Assembly: GCA_020859755.1 (NCBI GenBank)
Contig: JAJBVP010000069.1
Span: 1 to 35,541 of the forward strand
Direction: 5' to 3'
Source of the DNA: Bacteroidales bacterium
GTDB lineage: Bacteria > Bacteroidota > Bacteroidia > Bacteroidales > Muribaculaceae
Length of the DNA: 35,541 nucleotides
Shown: piece after piece, positions 1 to 9,501 of the stretch
Position numbering within the stretch: the stretch's first letter is position 1
Layout of the letters: each line of letters opens with the position of its first letter
The notes under the pieces: generated by a model
The model's database searches: none
The model's input: only the letters and a program-made list of their open reading frames with translations
Told to the model about the DNA's origin: nothing
Position numbers and translations under genes: made by a program

Positions 1-94
1 AATTAGGCCGAACTGCCATGGCTGGCAATCCGGCTAGTTTCGGATGGTTACCCCCCAGTGGCCCCCAATGGCCCTAATGGCGTTGCTATTTGTT
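1..94. other. 5' edge, no gene seen
   Basis: No coding region can be supported here. The stretch holds short imperfect repeats of a GGCCC/AATGG type at about 58-82 just upstream of the pyrG promoter. It probably is the spacer after a gene lying outside the window. Confidence 0.4.
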
Positions 95-126
95 GTTGCG
101 ATTGTGGGGAAAAATCGCTATCTTCG
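95..126 (+). promoter_or_regulatory. pyrG promoter
   Basis: A Bacteroidetes-type promoter: TTG at 96-98, a 20-nt spacer, and TATCTTCG at 119-126 matching the -7 consensus TAnnTTTG with one change. Transcription would begin near 133, leaving a leader of only about 13 nt before the GTG start of pyrG. Confidence 0.55.
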
Positions 127-142
127 CGGTTTAAAAATATAA

Positions 143-1762
<1,620 letters not shown>

Positions 1763-1850
1763 GCATTTAGCATTTAGCATTTAGCATTTAGCATTTAGCC
1801 CAATAGATTATGCATTATGCACTATGCATATTGCATTAAGCATTAAATAA
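1763..1850. repeat. GCATTTA heptamer array in pyrG-yidC spacer
   Basis: Immediately after the pyrG stop, the heptamer GCATTTA is repeated five times without a break (1763-1797). It is followed by degenerate ATGCATT/ATGCACT words to the yidC start. The same words occur in the next spacer at 3949-3983, so this is a recurrent intergenic repeat type. No promoter or terminator can be recognised. Confidence 0.8.
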
Positions 1851-3944
1851 ATGGATAAAAATACGCTTATAGGATTTGCGATGATGGCGTTGGTCATCTT
1901 CGGATTCATGTGGTTCAACCAGCCGTCTCAGGAGGAGATCCAGGCCCAGCGCGCCAAGCAGGAGCAGGCCGAAGTGGAGGCCCGCCGGGAGGCGGAGGAG
2001 GCTGAATACCAGGCCCTGCGGTTGGACACGATCACCCCGTCGGAGCAGGCGTCGATACGCGCGTTGATCGGCCAGAGCAATCGTGCCGACTCGGCAGCCG
2101 CCAAGAAGTTCAGCACCCCGTCGCTGAGCCTTACCCTTGGCGCTGAGGGCCAAATCGAGGGCACGGTCAAGGCCCTCGACACCACGCTCAACGCCGGTGA
2201 GCTAATCGCCAATCCGTCGGCCGTGATCGCCACGTCGGCCCAGAAGCGCGCCGCCTACGCCGCTATCCGTGAGGCGATTACCGACGCGGCGCGTTACCAA
2301 AGTTTTGCGGGCGTGCTCTACGGCGACTCCACGACGATTGTGCTTGAGAACAAGCTGGTGAAGCTCGACCTGTCGACCAAGGGTGGCGTCATCGCCCAGG
2401 CCACGCTGAAGGATTACGACACCTACGTGGGTGGCGACACGGCCTTAGTGAAGATGTTCACGCCGGCGACCGACAGCTACTCGTTCATCCTGACGTCGGC
2501 CTCACAGCGCTTCGACACGGGTCGCTTCTACTTCACCCCCGTGCAGGAGAACGACTCGACCATCCTGATGCGACTCGACCTCGAGCAAGGAGCCATGTGG
2601 GGCTTGCGCTACACGCTTCACCCCGACTCCTACATCGTGACTATGGAGCTGGTACAGAGCGGGATGCAACGGATTATCCCGTCGTCGGTGGCGTCGATCG
2701 ATTTCCACTGGTACCAGAAGATGGCGCGCAACGAAAAGGGCCGCACCTTCGAGGAGCGCAACTCGTCGATATTCTATAAGTACACGGGCGAGGGCCCCGA
2801 CCACCTTAGTGAGAACTCCAACGACCGGGAGTCGCTGAACCAGAAATTGCAGTGGGTGGCGTTCAAGAACCAGTTCTTCTCGTCGGTAGTTATCCCGCGT
2901 GGAGGTTTCAACACGGCCGACCTGGAGTCGGCGCCGCTGAACGACGACCCTCGGTTCCTGAAGACCATGGAGTGTACCGCGTCGATGGACTACTCGTCGA
3001 CGTCGGCCACGCCTTGCACATTTGATATTTTCCTGGGCCCCAACCTCTACCCGCTGTTGTCGAGCCTCGATGACACGCTCGACACGCAGGAGGACCTGCA
3101 ATTGACCCACCTGATACCGCTGGGATGGACGCTGTTCCGCTGGATTAACACGTTGATAATCATCCCCGTATTCACGTTCTTGGGAACGTTTATCACCGAT
3201 TACGGCATCATCATCCTGCTGTTGACGATTTTCATCAAGATCATCCTCTTCCCGTTCACCTACAAGAGCTATATGTCGCAGGCCCGCATGCGCTTGCTTG
3301 CGCCTGAGATTAAGGAGATTAACGACAAATATCCGGGCCAGGAGAACGCGATGAAGCGCCAGCAGATGACGATGGCGCTCTACTCCAAGGCCGGGGCGTC
3401 GCCGTTCTCGGGGTGTCTGCCGATGTTGCTGCAGTTCCCGGTGCTGATCGCCATGTTCTCGTTCTTCCCGTCGTGTATCGAGTTGCGCGGCCAGGGTTTC
3501 CTGTGGGCGCACGACCTGTCGGCCCCCGACGTGATCTGCACGCTGCCGTTCACCATCCCGTTCTATGGTAACCACGTGAGCCTCTTCTGCTTACTGATGA
3601 CGGTGACCAATATTATCTACACGCAGATCAACATGCAGAATCAGCCCTCGTCGTCGTCGATGCCGGGCATGAAGTGGATGATGTACCTGATGCCGATCAT
3701 GTTCCTGTTTTTCTTCAACGACTACGCGTCGGGCCTTAGCTACTACTACTTCCTGTCGCTGCTGATCACGATCGTGCAGACCTATATCTTCCGTCGTTGC
3801 GTCAACGAGGAGAAGATGCGCGCCAAGATGAAGGCCAACGCTGCCAAGCCCAAAAAGAAGAGCGGTTTCATGGCTCGCATGGAGGAGATGCAGCGCAAGC
3901 AACAGGCAATGCTCCGCGAGCAGCAGAAACAGCGCCGCCGCTAA
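1851..3944 (+). CDS. yidC: membrane protein insertase YidC
   Basis: YidC inserts and folds inner-membrane proteins, alone or with SecYEG. The protein has 697 residues, within the range of long Gram-negative YidC. A single membrane helix lies at about 5-22 and a large periplasmic domain at about 30-410. The conserved insertase core (about 420-665) has five hydrophobic segments. Within the first core helix, Lys463 stands at the place of the positively charged groove residue (Arg366 in Escherichia coli), followed by FPFTYKSYMSQARMR, a family signature. The C-terminal tail (about 665-697) is very basic and rich in Lys, Arg and Gln, consistent with ribosome contact. Between pyrG and the M16 peptidase on the same strand, with repeat-rich spacers on both sides. 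Confidence 0.96.
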   Translation: MDKNTLIGFAMMALVIFGFMWFNQPSQEEIQAQRAKQEQAEVEARREAEEAEYQALRLDTITPSEQASIRALIGQSNRADSAAAKKFSTPSLSLTLGAEGQIEGTVKALDTTLNAGELIANPSAVIATSAQKRAAYAAIREAITDAARYQSFAGVLYGDSTTIVLENKLVKLDLSTKGGVIAQATLKDYDTYVGGDTALVKMFTPATDSYSFILTSASQRFDTGRFYFTPVQENDSTILMRLDLEQGAMWGLRYTLHPDSYIVTMELVQSGMQRIIPSSVASIDFHWYQKMARNEKGRTFEERNSSIFYKYTGEGPDHLSENSNDRESLNQKLQWVAFKNQFFSSVVIPRGGFNTADLESAPLNDDPRFLKTMECTASMDYSSTSATPCTFDIFLGPNLYPLLSSLDDTLDTQEDLQLTHLIPLGWTLFRWINTLIIIPVFTFLGTFITDYGIIILLLTIFIKIILFPFTYKSYMSQARMRLLAPEIKEINDKYPGQENAMKRQQMTMALYSKAGASPFSGCLPMLLQFPVLIAMFSFFPSCIELRGQGFLWAHDLSAPDVICTLPFTIPFYGNHVSLFCLLMTVTNIIYTQINMQNQPSSSSMPGMKWMMYLMPIMFLFFFNDYASGLSYYYFLSLLITIVQTYIFRRCVNEEKMRAKMKANAAKPKKKSGFMARMEEMQRKQQAMLREQQKQRRR

Positions 3945-3983
3945 GTATTTAGCATTAAGCATTTAGCATTAAGCATTTAGCCA
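3945..3983. repeat. GCATTTA/GCATTAA word repeat after yidC
   Basis: A 14-bp unit GCATTTAGCATTAA (also read as TTTAGCATTAAGCA) is repeated between yidC and the palindromes at 3990. It shares its words with the array at 1763-1797. Confidence 0.75.
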
Positions 3984-3989
3984 TTTTTG

Positions 3990-4031
3990 CGCTCGTTATA
4001 ACGTTATTGCGTGATCACGTTATAACGAGCG
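3990..4031. repeat. inverted repeat with two CGTTATAACG palindromes
   Basis: Two perfect 15-nt arms, CGCTCGTTATAACGT (3990-4004) and its reverse complement (4017-4031), flank a 12-nt spacer. Each arm itself holds the 10-bp palindrome CGTTATAACG (3994-4003 and 4018-4027). It ends 19 nt before the ATG of the M16 peptidase. It could be a hairpin in the mRNA leader or a paired operator; no promoter box is clear nearby. Confidence 0.8.
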
Positions 4032-4050
4032 TAAATCATTGAGATTAAGG

Positions 4051-6867
4051 ATGAAAGAGATTACGTTAAAGAATGGGCTGAAGGTGTGGCTCGATGTGGA
4101 TCGGTCGCTGCCAAGCGTGTTTGGCGCTGTGGTGGTGCGCGTCGGGGCCAAGGATTGTCCCAACACGGGCATCGCCCACTACTTCGAGCATATCATGTTC
4201 AAGGGCACGCAACGCATCGGCACAGTCGACTACGAGGCCGAGCGTCCCTGGCTGGAGAAGATCACCAAGGCTTATGATGAGATGTCGGCAGGTGAGTCGG
4301 CCCCAGGTCAGGTCGACCCCCATTCTGAGGAGGGGGATCGCCTCGAGCAAATCTCGCAGAAAATCAATGAGTTGAGCGTGAAAGCGGCCGATTACGCGAT
4401 TCCCAACGAGTACAACAGGTTGATCACGCTTTACGGCGGCTCCCAACTCAACGCGGCCACTGGCGACGACTATACCTACTACCACAACTCTTTCTCGCCC
4501 TACTGCCTCGACCCGTGGCTTGAAATCGCCTCCGAGCGGTTCATCAACCCCGTTTATCGCCTGTTCCAGAGCGAGTTGGAGACCGTCTACGAGGAGAAAA
4601 ACATGTACTCCGACAACATGTCGGCCGTGGCGGTCGAACTGGTGCGCAAGCATTATTTCGGCACCCACCCCTACGCCTACCCGATCATCGGCTCCACCGA
4701 GGCGCTTAAACACCCGTCGCTCAGCCAGATGCAGACGTTTTACCAAAAATATTACGGCGCGTCCAACATGGGCCTCATCCTCTCCGGCGATATCGACGAG
4801 GAGGGACTGGTGGCGAAACTTGAGCGCACGTTCGGCCGATTGCCTAAGGGCACTGTTCCTAAGCGAGTTAAAGCCCCTGTGCCCGAGCATCACGGGGAGA
4901 CCGAGAAGGTGCCGTTGCCCATCCCAATGGTCAAAGGTTTCGCTTTGGTTTATCCCGGACCCGAAAACGGCCACCCCGACGCATGGAAAATGCGCCTGGT
5001 GATGACCATGCTCACCAACGACAGCGGCACCGGTCTGCTCGACCGCCTTACACTCGACCATAAAGCACTGATTACCACCGCCGGACACCTCGATTGGGAC
5101 GACGCGGGGATATTGGTGCTCTTGGGAGTGCCCAAGCCACCTCTGGGCACCAATCGCGGGCTGGAAAAGCAGTTCCGCAAGATCATTAAGCGCCTGATTA
5201 CCAGGGATTACCCCACCGAGATGTTCCAAGTGGCCCGTGACACGCTTGAGCGGGAGTTGCTCGAGGAGATCGAGGACCCCAAGGAGCGCACCAAGGCGAT
5301 GGTGAGCGCTTTCTCCCATGGGCAGAGTTGGGAAGATTATCTACTTGGCATTCAAAAGATTAAAACGTATACCCAGGACGATATCTCCGAGGTGGTGGAG
5401 CGGTATTTCTCGGGCGAGAATTATCTGCGCCTGGTGAAGGAGTTTGGGAAGCAGGACCCGGAGCGGCTGAAGCAGCCCGGGTACAAACCTTTGCGCCCCA
5501 AGCATGCCGGCGAGGAGAGCGAGTACGCCCGGAACTTACGCGACCGCTTCGGCGACATAGAGTTCAAGGGACGCTTGGTCGACCCCAAAAAGGACGTCAC
5601 CATAATACCCGCAGAGGTCGCTCCGATCTACTATAAACGATTGGAAGGCAACGACTTGGTGGAACTTCTTTTGATAGCCCATCGCGGGAAGGTGCACGAC
5701 CCGATATTGGAGGCGTTTGACGACTACATCGACCGCGCCTCAGTCAACTCGTTGAGTCGCAAGGAGTTTAACCTGCGGCTTGCCCAGGTGGGCGCCTCGC
5801 TGGAGGTGAGGGTTAAAAACGACGAAACGCAGTTCTTCCTGGAGTGCCGAGCCGACAGGCTGAAGGAGGCCGTGGCGCTGCTCAACGAATTCCTCAACCA
5901 CCTCGACGCCGACGCCGACAGCTACAAGGATGTCGTTGAGGGTGTGGAGGTTACCGACAAAGCATTCGACAACAATGTGAGTCTGGTTACCCAAGCCGTC
6001 AACCAGCGGGTGCTCTTCGGCGAACAGTCGGATTACCTGCGCCGATTCTCCCCCAAGGAAGCCAAGCAGGGGTCCGCACAGACGATGATTGATGCGTTCC
6101 GCAAGTTGCTTACGGCTTACCGGTCGATCACCTACACCGGCCCAAATTCGCTTGAGGAGGTGACCGAGGCCGTCGGTCTGCTTCACTTGCCCGCAGTTGA
6201 GATCCCCGTGGTGGATGCCTATCACGTGCCAATGGCTCAGGACGGCCGCGTGTACACATTTCACGTGCCCAAGACGCGGCAGGTGAGCGTGGGCGTGGCT
6301 CGGCAGCTACCTGCGTTTACGACGCCCCGCGAGCGCGTAGTGGCGATGCTGTGGGCCCATTACTTCGGCGGCGGCATGTCGTCGGTGATGTTCCAGGAGA
6401 TGCGCGAGTTCCGATCGCTCGGTTATTCGGCCGGGACCCAATTCACGATGCCGTTCATGAATGCCGAATTGCCAACATCGGCACTGATGATGGTGGGCAC
6501 ACAGGCCGATAAGGTTAAAGAGGCCTTGGAAACGCTGGAAGCCATTGTTAACAACTTGCCGATGAGGCCATTGGCATTTGAATCAGTGAAGAGCGAGCAC
6601 CTCAATCGCATCAACCTAACGTTCCCCACACTCCGACAGTTGCCTCCGCGCGTGGCTCGCATGGTGGCCAAGAATGAGGAGCGCGACCGCCATTGGGAGT
6701 CGATGGAGTACGGGCCGATGGTGACCCTCGACGAGGTGGCGGAGTTCCATCGCCGCGTCGTCGTCCCGGCCCCGAGGTCGATCATCCTCGTTGGCGACCA
6801 TCCCGACGCCTCGTTCCTCGACCTGCCGGTGACAGCGCTTGCCCGCCACGAAGTCATAAAACCATAA
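4051..6867 (+). CDS. M16 family zinc metallopeptidase (insulinase/pitrilysin type)
   Basis: A long single-chain M16 peptidase of 938 residues, expected to have two M16 and two M16_C-type halves that enclose and degrade peptides. The inverted zinc motif HxxEH is present as HYFEH at residues 43-47 (His43, Glu46, His47). The likely third ligand lies in ELETVYEEKN near residue 180, further downstream than in short family members because of an inserted charged segment at about 65-110. A C-terminal non-catalytic half carries FGGGMSSVMFQEMRE. No signal peptide is visible, so it is probably cytosolic. ATG 4051 is chosen because it gives MKEITLKNGLKVWL, a typical family start; an in-frame TTG at 4039 would add four residues. 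The substrate is not evident from context. Confidence 0.93.
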   Translation: MKEITLKNGLKVWLDVDRSLPSVFGAVVVRVGAKDCPNTGIAHYFEHIMFKGTQRIGTVDYEAERPWLEKITKAYDEMSAGESAPGQVDPHSEEGDRLEQISQKINELSVKAADYAIPNEYNRLITLYGGSQLNAATGDDYTYYHNSFSPYCLDPWLEIASERFINPVYRLFQSELETVYEEKNMYSDNMSAVAVELVRKHYFGTHPYAYPIIGSTEALKHPSLSQMQTFYQKYYGASNMGLILSGDIDEEGLVAKLERTFGRLPKGTVPKRVKAPVPEHHGETEKVPLPIPMVKGFALVYPGPENGHPDAWKMRLVMTMLTNDSGTGLLDRLTLDHKALITTAGHLDWDDAGILVLLGVPKPPLGTNRGLEKQFRKIIKRLITRDYPTEMFQVARDTLERELLEEIEDPKERTKAMVSAFSHGQSWEDYLLGIQKIKTYTQDDISEVVERYFSGENYLRLVKEFGKQDPERLKQPGYKPLRPKHAGEESEYARNLRDRFGDIEFKGRLVDPKKDVTIIPAEVAPIYYKRLEGNDLVELLLIAHRGKVHDPILEAFDDYIDRASVNSLSRKEFNLRLAQVGASLEVRVKNDETQFFLECRADRLKEAVALLNEFLNHLDADADSYKDVVEGVEVTDKAFDNNVSLVTQAVNQRVLFGEQSDYLRRFSPKEAKQGSAQTMIDAFRKLLTAYRSITYTGPNSLEEVTEAVGLLHLPAVEIPVVDAYHVPMAQDGRVYTFHVPKTRQVSVGVARQLPAFTTPRERVVAMLWAHYFGGGMSSVMFQEMREFRSLGYSAGTQFTMPFMNAELPTSALMMVGTQADKVKEALETLEAIVNNLPMRPLAFESVKSEHLNRINLTFPTLRQLPPRVARMVAKNEERDRHWESMEYGPMVTLDEVAEFHRRVVVPAPRSIILVGDHPDASFLDLPVTALARHEVIKP

Positions 6868-6873
6868 AAAGTG

Positions 6874-6904
6874 TTTGTTTTGTGGTTGAAAAATATTAAC
6901 TTCG
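6874..6904 (+). promoter_or_regulatory. promoter of the DUF6562 lipoprotein gene
   Basis: TTTG at 6874-6877, an exact 19-nt spacer, and TAACTTCG at 6897-6904 form a near-perfect Bacteroidetes promoter. Transcription should start near 6911, giving a leader of about 44 nt. It lies directly after the M16 stop codon, so the next gene is transcribed independently of the peptidase. Confidence 0.75.
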
Positions 6905-6954
6905 CGAAAAGAACAAATACAATCATTGTCAACGCAATACGACTAAAAGAAATC

Positions 6955-7839
6955 ATGAAAAAGACACTACTCACGGCCATGGCCGCGCTCATGATGGGCG
7001 CAATGTGTTCATGCTCAAGCGATAACGACGACGTGCACGAGGCTACCGTCACGTTCTCGGCCCAATTACCCTCGGCGATCTCGTCGAGGACGTTCTCCGA
7101 CGGCCTGTCGGCAACGGTGTTGGATTACGCTGTGTATGAGGATGGTAAGCTGATTTCCCAGGACAACACCAGCATCGGCTCCGACCGTATCGCTCGGGTG
7201 AGTCTCAAACTGATGGTGAGCCAAACCTACGATGTGATTTTCTGGGCTCACGCTGAGAATGCCCCATATAAGTGGACCCCTGAGGATCAAACTGTTACCG
7301 TAAGCTACGATGGTGCTAAGCTGAATGATGACACACGCGACGCGTTCTACGCCAAGTCGACCGTCACCGTGAGCGGCAACGCAACCGAGAGCGTGACGCT
7401 GCTTCGCCCGTTCGCGCAGATCAATGTGGGCACCACCGACATTGCTGAGAAGGCTGACAAGACCGTTTCTACTACCATGACCGTTAATGACGTGTACACG
7501 ACGGTGAACCTCGGCACGGGCGCAGTGAGCGGCCTGACCAACGTGACGTTCGCCCAGACCGTTCGCCCCAACGACGGACTCACCTCGGACGACGATGGCT
7601 ACCAGACGTTCCCGATCGGCAAGCTGGATGAATATGAGTATCTGGCGATGGCCTATGTGCTGGTGGGCAAGGACAAGCAGACGTCGGATATTTCGCTCGG
7701 TTTCTGGGATAACTCCACGTCGATCAACGCGTTATCAATTCCGGGCGCACCGATGCAGCGCAATTACCGCACCAACATCTTCGGCGCATTGCTCACCACC
7801 TCTTCCGTGGGCAACGTCAACGTTAACATCTTGGAATAA
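6955..7839 (+). CDS. DUF6562 / fimbrillin-like surface lipoprotein
   Basis: A 294-residue predicted lipoprotein. The signal peptide starts MKKTLLTAMAALMMG and the probable lipidated Cys20 is followed by SSDNDD, an acidic stretch like the Bacteroidetes surface-export signal. The rest is beta-rich with motifs seen in DUF6562 and fimbrillin-type proteins of Bacteroidales: RPFAQINVGT in the middle and PMQRNYRTNIFGALLT near the C-terminus. Such proteins are anchored on the cell surface or assembled as pilus-like subunits; which applies here cannot be told. ATG 6955 is chosen because it begins the signal peptide; the frame is open upstream to 6871 but that part overlaps the promoter. Its stop is 3 nt from the stop of the convergent regulator gene. 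Confidence 0.82.
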   Translation: MKKTLLTAMAALMMGAMCSCSSDNDDVHEATVTFSAQLPSAISSRTFSDGLSATVLDYAVYEDGKLISQDNTSIGSDRIARVSLKLMVSQTYDVIFWAHAENAPYKWTPEDQTVTVSYDGAKLNDDTRDAFYAKSTVTVSGNATESVTLLRPFAQINVGTTDIAEKADKTVSTTMTVNDVYTTVNLGTGAVSGLTNVTFAQTVRPNDGLTSDDDGYQTFPIGKLDEYEYLAMAYVLVGKDKQTSDISLGFWDNSTSINALSIPGAPMQRNYRTNIFGALLTTSSVGNVNVNILE

Positions 7840-7842
7840 AGA

Positions 7843-9486
7843 TTATAGGAGGGAGCGGAGATAGGTTGTGAGGGGAGTGTCGACGGGTAGTGCGAGGTGA
7901 GAGCGGAGGCGCCAGCGGGCTTGCTTGACGCTCTCGGGGCGAATACCCTGCACACGCGCTATCTGCTTGTTATCCAATCCGCAAGCTATAAGCGACGCCA
8001 AGCGTACCTCGGCCGGTGACAGATCGGGATGAGACTCCCGCAGGCGTCCCTCAAACTCGGGGTTCAACTCGGCGAACGTGGTCATGAAGGCGTCGTGCTC
8101 CACGGGGGTCAGCGCGTGGGCTTTGTCGCTCTCTTTCAGCGTTTTCTCCATCTCCTGCATGCGTAATTGCATGGCCAGCATGTTGCGACGCGAGCGCATG
8201 GCGTCCAATGAGGCGCGTGCCGAGGCGATGCGCTGCAGCAACGAGCGACGATAAAGAGCCCAACCAACTGTTACCGAAATAATTACGATGAGAAGGATAG
8301 CGGCGGCAAACCACCAGGCTTGGCGCGTGCGGTCGTGTCGCATGCGTGTCTTGACCGTTGCGATCTGGCGCAGGGTCTCTTGGGCGTGGACCTGCTCGGC
8401 TCGGGTGATGCGCTGGAGGGAGTCGGCGGCGATTTTGGTTAGGCGGGCGTAGTGTAATGCGCTGTCGCTCATGCCGTTGACTTCAAAGATCAGGGAACGG
8501 GTTTCGTAAATTTCGGGGATTTGGCTGGGGTCGTCGACGAAGGGAAGAAGGGCGATGGCTGTGTCGCTAAATCGCTTAGCCTCAGTGATTTCTACTGCCG
8601 CTTGGGCTTTGTAATTGGAGTAGATGGCGATGCTGGCCGAGTCGCCGAGGTCGTGGGCGAGGGCATAGGCTTGGCTGAGGGCAGTGGTGTCGGCGCCCCA
8701 GGAGTATAGGTTGCCGAGGGCAAGCATGCGGGTGAAGGGGTCGAGGAGAGAGTCGCTGAGGGCATTTTGGAGGAGAAGAATAGGGGAGGTCGCGTTATCG
8801 CTGTAACGCGGTAACGTGGTAGCGACTGGATTGGACTCTGCGTGATGGCCGTCCCGGGTCGGCCCCCTTAGGGCGTAGAGGTTGGCCCGGTTGATGGTGT
8901 TGGCGAGGGCGATTTGGGGGAGGGCGGCTGCATGGGCCAGGCTATCGGCGCGGTCCATCATCTCCTCGGCACCAGCGTATTCGCCTAAGTAATAGAGCAT
9001 AGCCCCGAGGTTCATGTATCGGTCGGCGGCATACGGGAGGTCGCCCAGCGTTTCAAAGGCCTGGGCCTGATGTAGAAGCCTAAAATATTGATTGCCATCG
9101 TATTCGAGGCATTCCGCTTCGAGGAGCCAATCGACGCGTAGCCACTCGTAGGGATGCTTAGAGGAGTCGATGCGCGCCTGCAAGTCGAGGAACATCTTGA
9201 AGGCGAGATCGTCATCGCCTTGACGTAGGGTTAATCGAGCGTGCCAAAAATCTGAACGCCAGCGGAGTTGCTCGTTGGTTGTAGGGGTAAATGTATCCAG
9301 GTGGGCGACATGTTTTTGGATGGTATCGAGGGATGCTCGGAACATGAAATCGCGCTCGAGCAGTAAGGTGAGGGAGTCGTATTGGGGTGAGACGGCCTCC
9401 CAGCCGAAGGGCTGCACCCTGTGATGGGTGCAGCCTGCGGCCAAGATGGCGATCAATAGGATGAAAGTAGATAGGTGGCGCATCAT
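7843..9486 (-). CDS. TPR - membrane - LuxR-type HTH regulator
   Basis: A 547-residue predicted membrane-bound transcription regulator. The N-terminus is a lipoprotein-like signal (LAAGC, Cys19). Residues about 40-385 are helical and TPR-like (for example GDLPYAADRYMNLGAMLYY). A single membrane helix is at 391-412 and a coiled coil at about 413-456. A LuxR/GerE-like HTH follows at about 487-533 (LSPAEVRLASLIACGLDNKQ, then PESVKQARWRLRSHL). Periplasmic TPR plus cytosolic HTH is a recurrent Bacteroidetes sensor layout. The gene begins 15 nt after the BspA-like gene stop, so both are probably one transcript and this protein may control that operon. Residues about 208-235 are a non-helical, Gly/Pro-rich interruption matching repeat DNA. 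Start could be either of two adjacent ATGs (9486 or 9483). Lipidation together with an internal helix would place the TPR outside the cytosol. Confidence 0.82.
   Translation of the reverse strand: MMRHLSTFILLIAILAAGCTHHRVQPFGWEAVSPQYDSLTLLLERDFMFRASLDTIQKHVAHLDTFTPTTNEQLRWRSDFWHARLTLRQGDDDLAFKMFLDLQARIDSSKHPYEWLRVDWLLEAECLEYDGNQYFRLLHQAQAFETLGDLPYAADRYMNLGAMLYYLGEYAGAEEMMDRADSLAHAAALPQIALANTINRANLYALRGPTRDGHHAESNPVATTLPRYSDNATSPILLLQNALSDSLLDPFTRMLALGNLYSWGADTTALSQAYALAHDLGDSASIAIYSNYKAQAAVEITEAKRFSDTAIALLPFVDDPSQIPEIYETRSLIFEVNGMSDSALHYARLTKIAADSLQRITRAEQVHAQETLRQIATVKTRMRHDRTRQAWWFAAAILLIVIISVTVGWALYRRSLLQRIASARASLDAMRSRRNMLAMQLRMQEMEKTLKESDKAHALTPVEHDAFMTTFAELNPEFEGRLRESHPDLSPAEVRLASLIACGLDNKQIARVQGIRPESVKQARWRLRSHLALPVDTPLTTYLRSLL
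8781..8875 (-). repeat. repeat-like insertion inside the TPR regulator gene
   Basis: Within the coding region lie an inverted repeat GCGTTA/TAACGC (8794-8811) with an adjoining GCGGTAACG word, and a GC-rich segment at about 8846-8875 (GGCCGTCCCGGGTCGGCCCC) that resembles the 24-bp tandem repeat at 19134-19181. Together they encode a low-complexity stretch between TPR helices, residues about 208-235, with the frame kept. Confidence 0.45.
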
Positions 9487-9501
9487 GCGCGAAGATAGGG
9501 A

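Noticed and set aside
2502..3575. Antisense open frame of 357 codons in yidC
   Set aside because: Arg/Val/His-rich shadow product without any motif; no promoter on that strand.
4066..5319. Antisense open frame of 417 codons in the M16 gene
   Set aside because: Lies wholly inside the peptidase gene on the opposite strand, with low-complexity composition typical of a shadow frame.
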